From Paracoccaceae bacterium (GTDB lineage Bacteria; Pseudomonadota; Alphaproteobacteria; Rhizobiales; Stappiaceae), in assembly GCA_002709505.1 (NCBI GenBank), contig PARB01000048.1, forward strand, positions 1-55,644: 55,644 nucleotides of DNA. Direction: 5' to 3'. A program made the position numbers and the translations under genes. The notes under the pieces are model-generated. The model saw nothing but the letters and a program-made list of their open reading frames with translations. It was not told the origin of the DNA and did not search any database. Shown here piece after piece: positions 37,702 through 46,693 of the stretch (positions within the stretch are counted from its first letter, which is position 1; each line of letters starts with the position of its first letter).

Positions 37702-38966
37702 GCCAGATCCGCGACCTGCCCGGTAACCGCAGCCGTTATTAGGGCGGCGCGATATTCTGTGAGTTGGCGCAACGAATGGTCGATGCGATCCGAGACGCTG
37801 CGTAGCTTTTCGGTCTGTTCTGCCAAGTAGCTTACGACCTGCGCCTGCTCGGGAACGGGCGGTATTGGGAACTCGATCTGCGCATATCTCGATGGGTTTA
37901 GGTTGGCCTGCCCGATGCTCGGCAAGGCAAGTGTGCGAGCCAGCCGTAGCAGGCCGCCAGTTCCCATCACGAAGTTGGCGTATTCCGGAAGGTAGCGTTC
38001 GGTGAAACGGAAGCGCACGAGATAGGACGCCAGCGTAACTGGGAAGTCGGCAGTCCCTCGAAAGATCGAGGCCTTTCCTACCAAGTCCAGGCTGTTGGTG
38101 CGGTTGAACACAACGTCATCGGCCTCAAGCAGCAGGTTCTCGTCAACCTCATCTAGAAATCGCAGATCAGTGAGGTCTATTTCACCATTGGCAAGGTTGC
38201 CCATACGAAGCACTGCGACCTCTCCGGTCGGCTCAAGCGAAGCAGAAATGCCGTAGGTTGAGCTACGCAGAACCCGCCGCAACGGCAGCACATCCCAATG
38301 CGCCGGAATGTCGCCGAGCCAGTCGATGCCGGAGGGTCTCATAGGGGCGTCGGGGTTGAGGCCCTTGGTGACGGCGCGGGTGATGAGGGCCTGACGCTTT
38401 TCTGCCAGCCGGTCCAGAAGCGCGCGCTTCTTCTGGATTAGCCCGTCGATCCGTGCCGTCTTCTCATCCAGAAACCGCGCAATCCGCCGCTGGGTTTCGA
38501 GGGGCGGTAAAGGCACGTCGATGGCAACGAGATCGCTGGCGTTGATGGCAGGATAGCTTACGCCGACAGAGCGGGCGACGACTTCCCCAACAAAGGGCTC
38601 GGATTTAGCGACCCAACCAAGAAATCCGGAGTCGATTTCCTCTCTTGGCCTAACCACGCAAAAGCCTGTTGAGGCGATCAGGTCGGGCGATGCCTCATCG
38701 ACCTTGGCTATCGCTCGAAGATAGGTCCGCACCGTGGAGACAAGGATATCGCCACTCCGCACCTTTCTCCTAGCTCGCGATGGAGCCTGCCCGAAAGTTA
38801 CACGTTCGATCTCCTCGATGCCGCGAGCCAGAGACACCCCCGAGATCTCGACGTAATCAATTTCCCGATCTTCGTCTGTGCCTTCTGGAAGCACCTCATC
38901 ATTGTATGTGGCGACGTACTTCAGTCGCTTGGTCGACCAGCCGTCCGGAAGCGCAGGACCGCTCAT
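37698..38966 (-). CDS. hsdS: Type I restriction specificity subunit S
   Basis: DNA-recognition subunit, 422 residues. It has two target-recognition domains (about 5-170, opening LPDGWSTKRLKYVA; and about 225-375, opening IPAHWDVLPLRRVL). Each is followed by a conserved coiled-coil spacer (LPPLETQRRIARFLDEKTARI and PPVPEQAQVVSYLAEQTEKL). The two halves should read the two parts of a bipartite site, which cannot be predicted here. The ATG at 38966 overlaps the hsdM stop (ATGA); the frame upstream to 39119 is a shadow of hsdM. Confidence 0.95.
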   Translation of the reverse strand: MSGPALPDGWSTKRLKYVATYNDEVLPEGTDEDREIDYVEISGVSLARGIEEIERVTFGQAPSRARRKVRSGDILVSTVRTYLRAIAKVDEASPDLIASTGFCVVRPREEIDSGFLGWVAKSEPFVGEVVARSVGVSYPAINASDLVAIDVPLPPLETQRRIARFLDEKTARIDGLIQKKRALLDRLAEKRQALITRAVTKGLNPDAPMRPSGIDWLGDIPAHWDVLPLRRVLRSSTYGISASLEPTGEVAVLRMGNLANGEIDLTDLRFLDEVDENLLLEADDVVFNRTNSLDLVGKASIFRGTADFPVTLASYLVRFRFTERYLPEYANFVMGTGGLLRLARTLALPSIGQANLNPSRYAQIEFPIPPVPEQAQVVSYLAEQTEKLRSVSDRIDHSLRQLTEYRAALITAAVTGQVADLA

Positions 38967-41149
38967 GCGACCAGCCCTTTCAGCAGACCGGCGATCTCGC
39001 CTTCCAGCGCCGTGATGTCGGCCTCGATCTCGTCCAGCGGGCGCGGCGGCTTGTAGACGTAGAAATGCCGGTTGATCGGGATTTCGTAGCCGACCTTGGT
39101 CTTGTCGTAGTCGACCCACGCATCAGGCACATGCGGCAGCACCTCGCGCGCCATATAGGCGTCGATCACGTCGCGGAATTCTTCGACCAGCCTGTCATTG
39201 GGCTTGTCCGGCCCGAACTGCATGGGCAGCGGCAGGGTGGTGCCTTCGGGCAGCGGGATGTTCTCGGTGTCGCGCAATTCGCTATCCGGCTCCTCCCTGC
39301 CTTTGCTGTCGCGGCAAATCTCGGCATCCGGGTCGCGTTCGCCCAGCGCAGCGAAAATCGCCTTCTTGACGGGGGCGGCGAGTTTCAGCCCGGCGCGCTT
39401 GGCGGCGCGAGACAGGTCCTCATCAAACGCCTCGCGATCCATGTAGCGGCCTTTGTCTCCCAGTGTTGAAAGCAAGGCGCGAATGGCATCCTGTTCGGCG
39501 CGCCCAGCGGCTTCCTCGGCCTCCACCGCTTTTACATCCTTGCGCTTCTTGGAGATGGCGAGATTGGCGAAAGCGGACTGGTCGTCCAGCCGGGCGATGC
39601 GCTCGGGCGTCGCCTCGAAGTTCATGCGCAAGGGACGCTCGACGGTCACCTTGAGGAAGCCGAACTCGCGGTTCTCGAAGATACGCGAGACGACGCGGGT
39701 CTCCTTCTTGCCCGTCTTTTGGTCGAGGACGACCTCGGCCTTTTCGCCATCTTTGAAATTGCCGTAGAGACGGGTCAGGTCATTGATCTGATCGTCGCTG
39801 ATCTCGTTGCGCTTATTGTTGAGGCTCTTCTTCATCTTCTCGAAGAACCGCGTGCCGTCGATCAGTTGCACCTTGCCGCGCCGCTCAGGAGCCTTGCGGT
39901 TGGTGACAAGCCAGACATAGGTGAAGATGCCGGTATTGTAGAAAAGCTGATCGGGCAGGGCGACGATGGCGTCGAGCCAGTCGTTTTCGATGATCCAGCG
40001 GCGGATATTCGACGGCCCTGAACCGGCATCACCTGAAAACAGTGGCGACCCATTGAAGACGACCGCGATCTTGGAGCCAGTGGCATTCTCGTCACCCTCC
40101 TCAAAGGGATGCATCTTCTCGATCATGTGCTGCAGGAACAGCAGCGAGCCATCATTGATAGCGGGCAGCCCGGCGCCGAAACGGCCAGAAAAGCCCATCT
40201 CTTTGTGCTCGCGTTCAACGACCGCTTTCTGATCCTTCCACTCGACGCCGAAGGGCGGGTTGGCGAGCATGTAGTGAAAGCTGCTCCCCTCGAAGCCGTC
40301 GCAGGTCTTGCCATCGCCCAGCGTGTCGCCCAGGACGATGTTCTTGGTGTCCTCATCCTTGATCAGCATGTCGGAACAGCAGATCGCCCAGGACTCGTCG
40401 TTGTATTCCTGTCCATGCAGGGCAAGGTTGGCTTGGCTGTTCTGGCCGAGAATGAACTTTTCGGATTCCGACAGCATCCCGCCCGTGCCGCAGGCCGGGT
40501 CGTAAATCGTGCGGAAAATGCCCGGCGTGTAGACGTCCTGTTCACCAGTGTAGACGAGGTTGGCCATCAGGCGGATGACCTCGCGCGGGGTGAAATGGTC
40601 GCCGGCCTCTTCGTTGGCCTGTTCGTTAAAACGCATCACCAGATGTTCGAACAGATAGCCCATCTGCAAATTGTCGATGTGATCCGGGTGCAGGTCCACA
40701 TCGGCCATCGCCTTCACGATGGTGAAAAGCCGATTGCTGGCATCTAGCTTCTCGATCTGGTCGGTGAACTTGAATTTCTCGAAGATCGTCCGCGCGGTGG
40801 GCGAGAAGCCATTGATGTAGGAGACTAGGTTCGGCGCGATATTCTCGGGATCGCCCAGCAGCCGCTCGAAGGTGTACGGGCTGGTATTGTAGAGCGGGTG
40901 TTTGCGATCAGGGTCGGCGGCGCGGCCAAGCAGACGCTCCATTGCGCTTTCGGGCATATTCTGCGCCGTCAGCTTTTCATACTGTTTGAGAACAGCGTCC
41001 TTGCTCGGCTCGAGAACGCAGTCGAGGCGGCGTAGAACGACCATCGGCAACATGACCAAGCGATATTGCGGCGGGCGATACGGTCCGCGCAGACGGTTCG
41101 CAATTTCCCAGATGTGGGACTTAAGTTGGTCATGGGCCTGAATATTCAT
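38963..41149 (-). CDS. hsdM: Type I restriction-modification N6-adenine methyltransferase subunit M
   Basis: Methylates adenine in the sequence chosen by HsdS, protecting host DNA. Of its 728 residues, the N-terminal helical domain covers 1-160, motif I is DPACGTGGM (217-225) and the catalytic motif IV is NPPF (297-300). A long C-terminal extension ends in coiled-coil DEIEADITALEGEIAGLLK that packs with HsdS. First gene of the defence operon, divergent from the integrase gene; its promoter is in 41150-41479. Confidence 0.96.
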   Translation of the reverse strand: MNIQAHDQLKSHIWEIANRLRGPYRPPQYRLVMLPMVVLRRLDCVLEPSKDAVLKQYEKLTAQNMPESAMERLLGRAADPDRKHPLYNTSPYTFERLLGDPENIAPNLVSYINGFSPTARTIFEKFKFTDQIEKLDASNRLFTIVKAMADVDLHPDHIDNLQMGYLFEHLVMRFNEQANEEAGDHFTPREVIRLMANLVYTGEQDVYTPGIFRTIYDPACGTGGMLSESEKFILGQNSQANLALHGQEYNDESWAICCSDMLIKDEDTKNIVLGDTLGDGKTCDGFEGSSFHYMLANPPFGVEWKDQKAVVEREHKEMGFSGRFGAGLPAINDGSLLFLQHMIEKMHPFEEGDENATGSKIAVVFNGSPLFSGDAGSGPSNIRRWIIENDWLDAIVALPDQLFYNTGIFTYVWLVTNRKAPERRGKVQLIDGTRFFEKMKKSLNNKRNEISDDQINDLTRLYGNFKDGEKAEVVLDQKTGKKETRVVSRIFENREFGFLKVTVERPLRMNFEATPERIARLDDQSAFANLAISKKRKDVKAVEAEEAAGRAEQDAIRALLSTLGDKGRYMDREAFDEDLSRAAKRAGLKLAAPVKKAIFAALGERDPDAEICRDSKGREEPDSELRDTENIPLPEGTTLPLPMQFGPDKPNDRLVEEFRDVIDAYMAREVLPHVPDAWVDYDKTKVGYEIPINRHFYVYKPPRPLDEIEADITALEGEIAGLLKGLVA

Positions 41150-41479
41150 TGAATACAGTACTCTTGATGGTCGGGATCTCAGCCTGTCGGGCCTAACAGG
41201 TTCTTGTTACAGATAGAATCGCTCCCCGCATCGCAGTCAAGCTCGATACGGACTTCAACAGCTGAAATTCTCCTGTAAAGCGAGGCTAGGGGAGCGGTGT
41301 GAAGCCTAGCTAAACTGAAACTCCCGACGTTCATGTTCGCCCCCTCGCGCGTGCGCGCACGTTGGATATGGAGTCCCGGTCATGGACAGGATGTCTTTTT
41401 GCGTCATAAGTCTCTGACATCACTGGTAATTTCACGTTATTGACGTTAGTTTGAGGTGAGGCCGGAAGGAGGTCTCACC
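41150..41479. promoter_or_regulatory. Divergent promoter region between hsdM and the integrase
   Basis: 330 bp with no gene. It should hold promoters for the RM operon and the integrase. Visible elements are a 12-bp perfect palindrome CGTGCGCGCACG (41350-41361), an AT-rich TTATTGACGTTAGTTTG patch near 41438-41454 and the integrase ribosome site AAGGAGG (41466-41472). Confidence 0.5.
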
Positions 41480-42646
41480 ATGCCAAGTCTACGTCTGACG
41501 CGTCAGTCCGTTTACGCACTGCCCTTCACCCAGAGCGGACAAACCTTTTATCGCGACACGCTTTTGCCGGGCTTCGGCCTTCGGGTTGGGCGGCAATCCA
41601 AGGTCTATTTCGCCGAGGGACAGGTGGAGCGGCGTTCCTGTCGGGTGACCATCGGCCGGGCCGATTTGTTCGCCGCCGACATCGCCCGCAAGAAGGCGCT
41701 CACCCTGCTGAGTGACATGGCCGAGGGGCGCAATCCCAACGCCGAGAAGAAGCAGGCCGTCACGTCTCGCATTACGCTGGCCGATGCTTTTGACGCCTTC
41801 TTCGCTGCGCGCCCGCATCTGTCGCCGCATACGATACTGAACTATTCGCGCTCGTCCCGCATCTATCTCAAGGCGTGGCGCAGGAAGCCGGTCAATGAAA
41901 TCACCCGGCAAATGGTGCTCAAGCGTCATCAGGAGTTGTCGGCGGAAATCGGCAAGACCACTGCGAACAACGTCATGCGGCATCTGCGGTCGGTCTATAA
42001 CTTCACCGCCGCCACGCATGATGATTTTCCGCCCAATCCTGTCACCATCCTGACGCAAGCGCGGGCATGGCATCGCGAGCAACGGCGGCAGACGCTGGTG
42101 ACGGCGCAGGACCTGCCCCAATGGTGGAAGGCCGTCATGGCCGAGCCGGACTATGCCCGCGACTTCCTGCTGATGGCGCTGTTCACCGGCATGCGACGGG
42201 GCGAACTGATGGCGCTGCGCTGGGAGAATGTGGATCTCGTCGCGCGGACGCTGCATCTACCCAGGACGAAGAATGGCGACCCGCTGCACCTGCCCCTGTC
42301 GTCCTTCCTTGTGGACCTGCTGGCCGAGCGAAAGAAGCAGGCAGGCGAGTCGCCCTATGTCTTCCCCGGTCCCGGCAAGCAGGGGCACCTTATGGAAACC
42401 AAGAAATTCCTGCTCCGGGTCAGCGCCGGATCGGGTGTGACGTTCACCCTGCATGATCTGCGGCGCACCTTTATCACCATCGCTGAAAGCCTCGACGTTC
42501 CCTATTACGCGCTCAAGCGCCTGCTGAACCACCGCGCCAATGGCGACGTGACGGGCGGCTATATCGTCGTGAACGCCCAGCGCTTGCGCGGGCCGGTGGA
42601 ACAGGTCGCGGCCCGGATCTTGGAGTTGGCCGATGTCAGGCAGTGA
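41480..42646 (+). CDS. Tyrosine recombinase/integrase of the island
   Basis: A 388-residue site-specific recombinase that would insert and excise the island at tRNA-Thr. An N-terminal arm-binding domain (about 1-90, LLPGFGLRVGRQSKVYF) is followed by a SAM-like core-binding domain (100-185) and a catalytic domain with all residues visible: Arg239 (TGMRRGEL), His325 and Arg328 (HDLRRTF), His351 (LLNHR) and the nucleophile Tyr361 (GGYIV). It is preceded by a strong AAGGAGG. It lies 5.7 kb from the right attachment site rather than next to it, which is unusual for tRNA-integrating islands. The next gene overlaps its 3' end by 14 bp. Confidence 0.94.
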   Translation: MPSLRLTRQSVYALPFTQSGQTFYRDTLLPGFGLRVGRQSKVYFAEGQVERRSCRVTIGRADLFAADIARKKALTLLSDMAEGRNPNAEKKQAVTSRITLADAFDAFFAARPHLSPHTILNYSRSSRIYLKAWRRKPVNEITRQMVLKRHQELSAEIGKTTANNVMRHLRSVYNFTAATHDDFPPNPVTILTQARAWHREQRRQTLVTAQDLPQWWKAVMAEPDYARDFLLMALFTGMRRGELMALRWENVDLVARTLHLPRTKNGDPLHLPLSSFLVDLLAERKKQAGESPYVFPGPGKQGHLMETKKFLLRVSAGSGVTFTLHDLRRTFITIAESLDVPYYALKRLLNHRANGDVTGGYIVVNAQRLRGPVEQVAARILELADVRQ

Positions 42647-43139
42647 CTCCACTTATTCGGCAGACTTCGGGCACCGCTTAACCGTGCTGGAACGCGTCCT
42701 TCTGGCGATCATCAAGGCGCACTCAACGCCCGCGACTGAAGGCCGTCAGCATGAACGGCTGGACGCAGCTATGACAGCACTTGTCGGGCCGGTCACAGAT
42801 TGCGAGCGGCAGCTTGAACAGGCGGTCCGCTACATGGCGCGGGAGCGACAGCGGGACATATGCGAAGCGGAAATGGCCGCAATACCATGCAGCCGGACGG
42901 CTGCTGCGACCTCAGCCCGTCCGATTGCGCAACTGGCCGAAGCGGCGGCGCGAAAAGTCTTGGGCTGCTCCACACCTGCAGAGCTTCGCGCCGTTGCGCG
43001 GTTTCTCTCTCAGCGCTACCGCCTGTCCGCTCAGACGCGCCCGATGGAACCTGACCCCATCACCGCAGCGCTGGAAGAAGAAGCCGTCGGGCGGATATTG
43101 GCGGAACTAGAGGAATGGGGTGTTTCTGCGCGCTACTGA
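42633..43139 (+). CDS. Hypothetical protein translationally coupled to the integrase
   Basis: A 168-residue helical protein (VLERVLLAIIKAHSTPA, RPIAQLAEAAARKVLG, AVARFLSQRYRLSA). No family or catalytic motif is recognised. Its ATG lies 14 bp inside the integrase gene, so it is translated with it. Such position fits an accessory of recombination or a small regulator, but this is only context. Confidence 0.65.
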   Translation: MSGSDSTYSADFGHRLTVLERVLLAIIKAHSTPATEGRQHERLDAAMTALVGPVTDCERQLEQAVRYMARERQRDICEAEMAAIPCSRTAAATSARPIAQLAEAAARKVLGCSTPAELRAVARFLSQRYRLSAQTRPMEPDPITAALEEEAVGRILAELEEWGVSARY

Positions 43140-43227
43140 TCGAGGCGGCACATCGCGCACAGAGATCAATCGCTTAAGAGCTAATCGTTGGACCGGCTTT
43201 CGCGGAACGCCCCTTCAGATTGAAAAC

Positions 43228-43391
43228 ACCAGACTGGTCTGCCATTATAATCGCAGATGCCTTCACAAGCATCTGCCGGACATGTCCGGTTGCGGTGGGT
43301 GACCTATAGTATGGCCCCCGATTGCGGGTGAGACTCCCGACCGAGGTGGAGAACGATCGCCGAGATTTCAGGCATTGGCTTCAACCAATGC
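43228..43391. promoter_or_regulatory. Control region with stacked inverted repeats before the AlpA/primase genes
   Basis: Four inverted repeats occur in 164 bp: ACCAG-A-CTGGT (43228-43238); GCAGATGC-N8-GCATCTGC (43253-43276); the perfect palindrome CCGGACATGTCCGG (43276-43289); and GCATTGG-N6-CCAATGC (43372-43391). A TATAAT box lies at 43246-43251, between the first two. This looks like a promoter under tight control or a replication control site. Confidence 0.6.
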
Positions 43392-43424
43392 GTGCTCGCA
43401 CGCTTCACCTCGAAAGTCTCAGCT

Positions 43425-43709
43425 ATGCAAACCGCAGCATTGTCTCGCGCCCATACTGATGGCGCGTTTGCTCCCGCAATCCAGGCGCAACCCCGCCACC
43501 CCGACCGGCTCCTGACGACCGGTCAGGTCGCGACCCTCACCACCATGAGCGAGTCGTGGCTGTGCAAGGGACGGGTTTACGGCTGGGGACCCAAATACAT
43601 CCGCTTCGGGACCTCGGAAAAGGGCGGCGCAATCCGCTACCGCTGGTCGGACATTTTGCTCTACGTCGAGCGGAATGTCTGTGATCCGGAGGCTGGTAGC
43701 CATGACTGA
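43425..43709 (+). CDS. AlpA-like helix-turn-helix DNA-binding protein
   Basis: A 94-residue protein whose C-terminal 60 residues read DRLLTTGQVATLTTMSESW, then WGPKYIRFG...AIRYRWSDILLYVER. This is the MerR/excisionase-type HTH of AlpA-family regulators, which in P4-like elements control integrase expression or excision. I give the ATG at 43425; a GTG at 43392 in the same frame would add 11 residues, and neither has a strong ribosome site. Its last codons overlap the start of the primase gene. Confidence 0.75.
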   Translation: MQTAALSRAHTDGAFAPAIQAQPRHPDRLLTTGQVATLTTMSESWLCKGRVYGWGPKYIRFGTSEKGGAIRYRWSDILLYVERNVCDPEAGSHD

Positions 43710-46116
43710 TTTCAGCCTCACCGCGGAACAGCAGTTCGCCTCGCCCTCCGGCGCGGCGGTCTTTTACAACCGGCTCGGCTGGGAGCCGCTCGTGCTCCCC
43801 GAGCGCAAGAAAGCGCCGAAGGGCAGGTGGGGCGATCTGCCCCGCCTGTCCGACGAAGAACTGTCACGCAAGTTCGGCGCGACCAATAATGTGGGCATCG
43901 CGCTGGGCGACAGGTCGGGCGGGCTGGTCGATCTCGACTTCGACTGGCCCGAAGCGGCGCGGATCGCGGAAGCCGTCATACCGGATTTGCCAAGCTTCGG
44001 TCGGGCGACATCACCCCGGAGCCATCGCCTCGCCCGGTGCATGCTGCCGAAGAACCGACAATACAAAATCCCGCCCGGCGCGGCGCACCTGTTCGAGGTG
44101 GAGCGGTCTGTTGTCCTGGAGCTTCGCGGCGATGGGCTGCAGACCATGGTCCCGCCATCGGTGCACCCGAACGGCGAAACTGTGCGCTGGCACGAAGACC
44201 CGCGCAGTGTTCCCGACGCGGACCCCGAGGACGTATCGCGGCGTACGGGGGTAACGGCTGCCCTCGCCGTGGTGCTGTCCAAGTATCCTGTGGCGCGGGG
44301 CAATCGCGACAATATCTGTCTCGCACTGACAGGCGTTCTGGTGCGCGCGGGATGGGGTGATGATGACGTTGACCGCTGGGTCGAACATGTTGCGACGCTC
44401 GCCGGCGACGAGGAAGCAGCCAAACGCGGTGGCAAGGCCGCTGCGGCACGTGAACGCCTCGATGCGGGCGAAGACGTGTGGGGCATACCGGCGCTCTGCG
44501 AGCATCTCGGCATCGAGCCAATGATGCACAAGCTCCGGGAATGGCTTGGCATCTCCGGCGACGAACCAGACGAGGACGGCGCGGCCATCCTCGTCCGTCC
44601 CGGCTTCCTGCCACAAGCGGTCGACGCGGCGGAAGCGGCTCTGCTTGCTGCGGGCGTGCCGATCTACCAGCGCTATGACAGCCTTGTACGCCCTGTCCGG
44701 CTGACCGTCAGCGCCCAGGAAGATGGCGTGGGTCGCGACAGCGGCGCTCTGATCCTTCAGCCGGTGGTGGCTGCATGGCTCCGCGAGCAGTTCGCGCTCA
44801 CATCGAGATGGCTCAAGGAGAAAGATGACACGGTCAGGCGCGTTGATCCGCCCGCGCAAGCGCCGATCGCCTTTCTGGCCCGTGTGGGCGATTGGCGGGT
44901 TCCGTTCCTTCAGGGTGTGATTCAAAGCCCGACGCTCCGGGCGGACGGGACGGTGCTGCAGGAGCCGGGATACGACCCGGCTACCGCTCTGCTTTACGAT
45001 CCGGGGAATGTGGTGTTTCCGCCGGTCCCTGAAGCACCGACCAAGGCCGACGCGGAAAAGGCCATCGCCATCCTCGCCAAGCCGTTTCGCGATTTCTGCT
45101 TTGCCAGCGAGGCGGACAGAAGCGTAACGCTCGTCGCAGTGCTGACAGCACTGGTCAGGCCGATGTTTCCGTCTGCCCCGCTGTTCGCAATCGATGCGCC
45201 AACGGCAGGGACGGGCAAATCGCTGCTTGCCGAGACGATCGGTGTGATCGCGACAGGGCACAAGCCGGCGATGCTGTCGCAGGGCTATAATGGAGAGGAG
45301 GATCAAAAGCGGCTGTCCTCGGTGCTTATGGCGGGTGATCAGGTCATCATCATCGACAATTGTGACCGGCCCATTCAGGGCGACTTCCTGTGCTCCATGC
45401 TGACGCAAGAACGAGTACGCCCGCGCATTCTCGGCAAATCGGAGATGCGGACGCTGCCGACACGCTGCCTCGTCATGGCGACAGGAAACAATCTGACCCT
45501 CTCTGGCGATGTCACGCGGCGCGCGCTGATCTGCCGGATGGACCCCGGTATGGAACGACCGGACCAGCGCCAGTTCAACTTTGATCCCCGTGTCGAGGCG
45601 CGCGCCAACCGGCCCGAACTGGTCATGGCGGGACTGACCGTGTTGCGCGCCTATATTGAGGCGGGACGACCGACGCCACGCGACACAATCGGTTCGTTCG
45701 AAGCCTGGAACCTTGTGCGCGAGGCTATCGTCTGGCTCGGGCATGACGATCCGGCCGATACCCGTGAGCGCATTCTTGCCGATGACCCGGCGAAGGCGGT
45801 GCTGCTTGATCTGCTTCGCCTCTGGCGGTCAGCCTTGCAGGACCGCCCCGTGACCCTCGCTGAACTGGCAGCGATGGCGGATAAGCAGGGTAAGGGACCG
45901 GCACAGGACCTTGTCGCCGAGCTGATCGCGACGACGCGGTATCAGCACTTCAACGCGCGAAGCGTCGGGCGGTTTCTGGCCAAGCATGTCGACCGGATTG
46001 TCGGTGGTCTGGTGCTGCTGTCCGAATCCGATGGCTCCGGCGTGAAGTCCTATCGTGTTCGAGATGTGAGCGCGTCAGCGCGGCCCGGAAAGGACGCCGA
46101 GCCATCGCCGTTCTGA
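43702..46116 (+). CDS. Bifunctional primase-polymerase/helicase-like replication protein
   Basis: An 804-residue fusion. The N-terminal prim-pol domain (about 15-200) shows FYNRLGWEPLVLPERKKAP, GIALGDRSGGLVDLDFDWP with catalytic acidic residues Asp77, Asp79 and Asp81, and a His/Arg block near 100. The C-terminal ATPase (about 440-700) has Walker A PTAGTGKS (500-507) and a Walker-B-like VIIIDNCD. Such proteins start replication of plasmids, phages and P4-like satellites, so the island may replicate after excision. ATG 43702 has GGAGG 9 bp upstream and overlaps the AlpA-like stop. Confidence 0.88.
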   Translation: MTDFSLTAEQQFASPSGAAVFYNRLGWEPLVLPERKKAPKGRWGDLPRLSDEELSRKFGATNNVGIALGDRSGGLVDLDFDWPEAARIAEAVIPDLPSFGRATSPRSHRLARCMLPKNRQYKIPPGAAHLFEVERSVVLELRGDGLQTMVPPSVHPNGETVRWHEDPRSVPDADPEDVSRRTGVTAALAVVLSKYPVARGNRDNICLALTGVLVRAGWGDDDVDRWVEHVATLAGDEEAAKRGGKAAAARERLDAGEDVWGIPALCEHLGIEPMMHKLREWLGISGDEPDEDGAAILVRPGFLPQAVDAAEAALLAAGVPIYQRYDSLVRPVRLTVSAQEDGVGRDSGALILQPVVAAWLREQFALTSRWLKEKDDTVRRVDPPAQAPIAFLARVGDWRVPFLQGVIQSPTLRADGTVLQEPGYDPATALLYDPGNVVFPPVPEAPTKADAEKAIAILAKPFRDFCFASEADRSVTLVAVLTALVRPMFPSAPLFAIDAPTAGTGKSLLAETIGVIATGHKPAMLSQGYNGEEDQKRLSSVLMAGDQVIIIDNCDRPIQGDFLCSMLTQERVRPRILGKSEMRTLPTRCLVMATGNNLTLSGDVTRRALICRMDPGMERPDQRQFNFDPRVEARANRPELVMAGLTVLRAYIEAGRPTPRDTIGSFEAWNLVREAIVWLGHDDPADTRERILADDPAKAVLLDLLRLWRSALQDRPVTLAELAAMADKQGKGPAQDLVAELIATTRYQHFNARSVGRFLAKHVDRIVGGLVLLSESDGSGVKSYRVRDVSASARPGKDAEPSPF

Positions 46117-46161
46117 CGATGGCGGCGACCGGGAAACCATAACCGGGTTTGACAGGGTATT

Positions 46162-46201
46162 GCGGGTTTGCGCCAACCGCGCGCTACCGCTGCAAACCCG
46201 C
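46162..46201. repeat. Inverted repeat downstream of the primase gene
   Basis: GCGGGTTTGC (46162-46171) and GCAAACCCGC (46192-46201) form a perfect 10-bp stem with a 20-nt loop. A third related unit, CCGGGTTTG, occurs at 46143-46151. It may be a replication or priming site for the neighbouring primase, or part of the transcription end. Confidence 0.5.
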
Positions 46202-46219
46202 CTAACCCCTCAAAACCAC

Positions 46220-46253
46220 AAAGCCCGGCAGGCATGGCGCTTGCCGGGCTTTT
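46220..46253. terminator. Bidirectional intrinsic terminator
   Basis: AAAGCCCGGCA (46220-46230) pairs with TGCCGGGCTTT (46242-46252), followed by T. The A-run on one side and T-run on the other let it stop both the primase transcript and the convergent small membrane gene. Confidence 0.85.
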
Positions 46254-46272
46254 GCATGCCCTCAGAGGCGCC

Positions 46273-46602
46273 TCAGACGTCCGAGGCGGGCGGTTTGGGC
46301 AGGGTGTGGGGGTGTACGCCCGGCAGGGGCAGCACGGTTGCCTCGGGCCGCTCATCGGCCACCGCCTCCGCGCTCTGATGAGCATGGATTCGCCAGATGC
46401 CGGTCTCATCGGCGAACACCGTATAAGCGAGCACCCCGTCCCCGGTAGGCGCTGCAGACCGGCTCTTGAGCCGGTAATCGAGACCGAGCCAAAGCGCGCC
46501 CAGCGCGAAGGCCGGAGGCACGATCAGCCACAGCGTCTTCATCCAGTCCGACAGCGACTGGTAAGTGTCGAAGAAATCCTGCCAGAAATTGTAGCTTTCC
46601 AA
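46273..46602 (-). CDS. Small membrane protein of unknown function
   Basis: A 109-residue protein starting at a TTG (46602) with GGAG 9 bp upstream. An amphipathic start (ESYNFWQDFFDTYQSLSDWM) precedes one transmembrane helix (LWLIVPPAFALGALWLGL, about 24-41) and a soluble tail with DETGIWRIHAHQSAEAVAD. Family not recognised; similar short proteins occur on mobile elements of alphaproteobacteria in my recollection. It is divergent from the XRE gene and may be controlled by it. Confidence 0.65.
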   Translation of the reverse strand: MESYNFWQDFFDTYQSLSDWMKTLWLIVPPAFALGALWLGLDYRLKSRSAAPTGDGVLAYTVFADETGIWRIHAHQSAEAVADERPEATVLPLPGVHPHTLPKPPASDV

Positions 46603-46640
46603 GGTGGTCTGCTCCGTTCAGCAGAACCATCATATCCTAA

Positions 46641-46667
46641 AATGGGATAATCCGAAACTGGGATTAT
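46641..46667. promoter_or_regulatory. Candidate operator repeats for the XRE regulator
   Basis: Two related units, AATGGGATAAT (46641-46651) and ACTGGGATTAT (46657-46667), lie 16 bp apart between the divergent membrane-protein and XRE genes. A TATCC/GGATA inverted pair surrounds the first. The arrangement fits an autoregulatory operator. Confidence 0.5.
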
Positions 46668-46693
46668 TCATCTGGCTTCCGGAAGTGGAAGCC

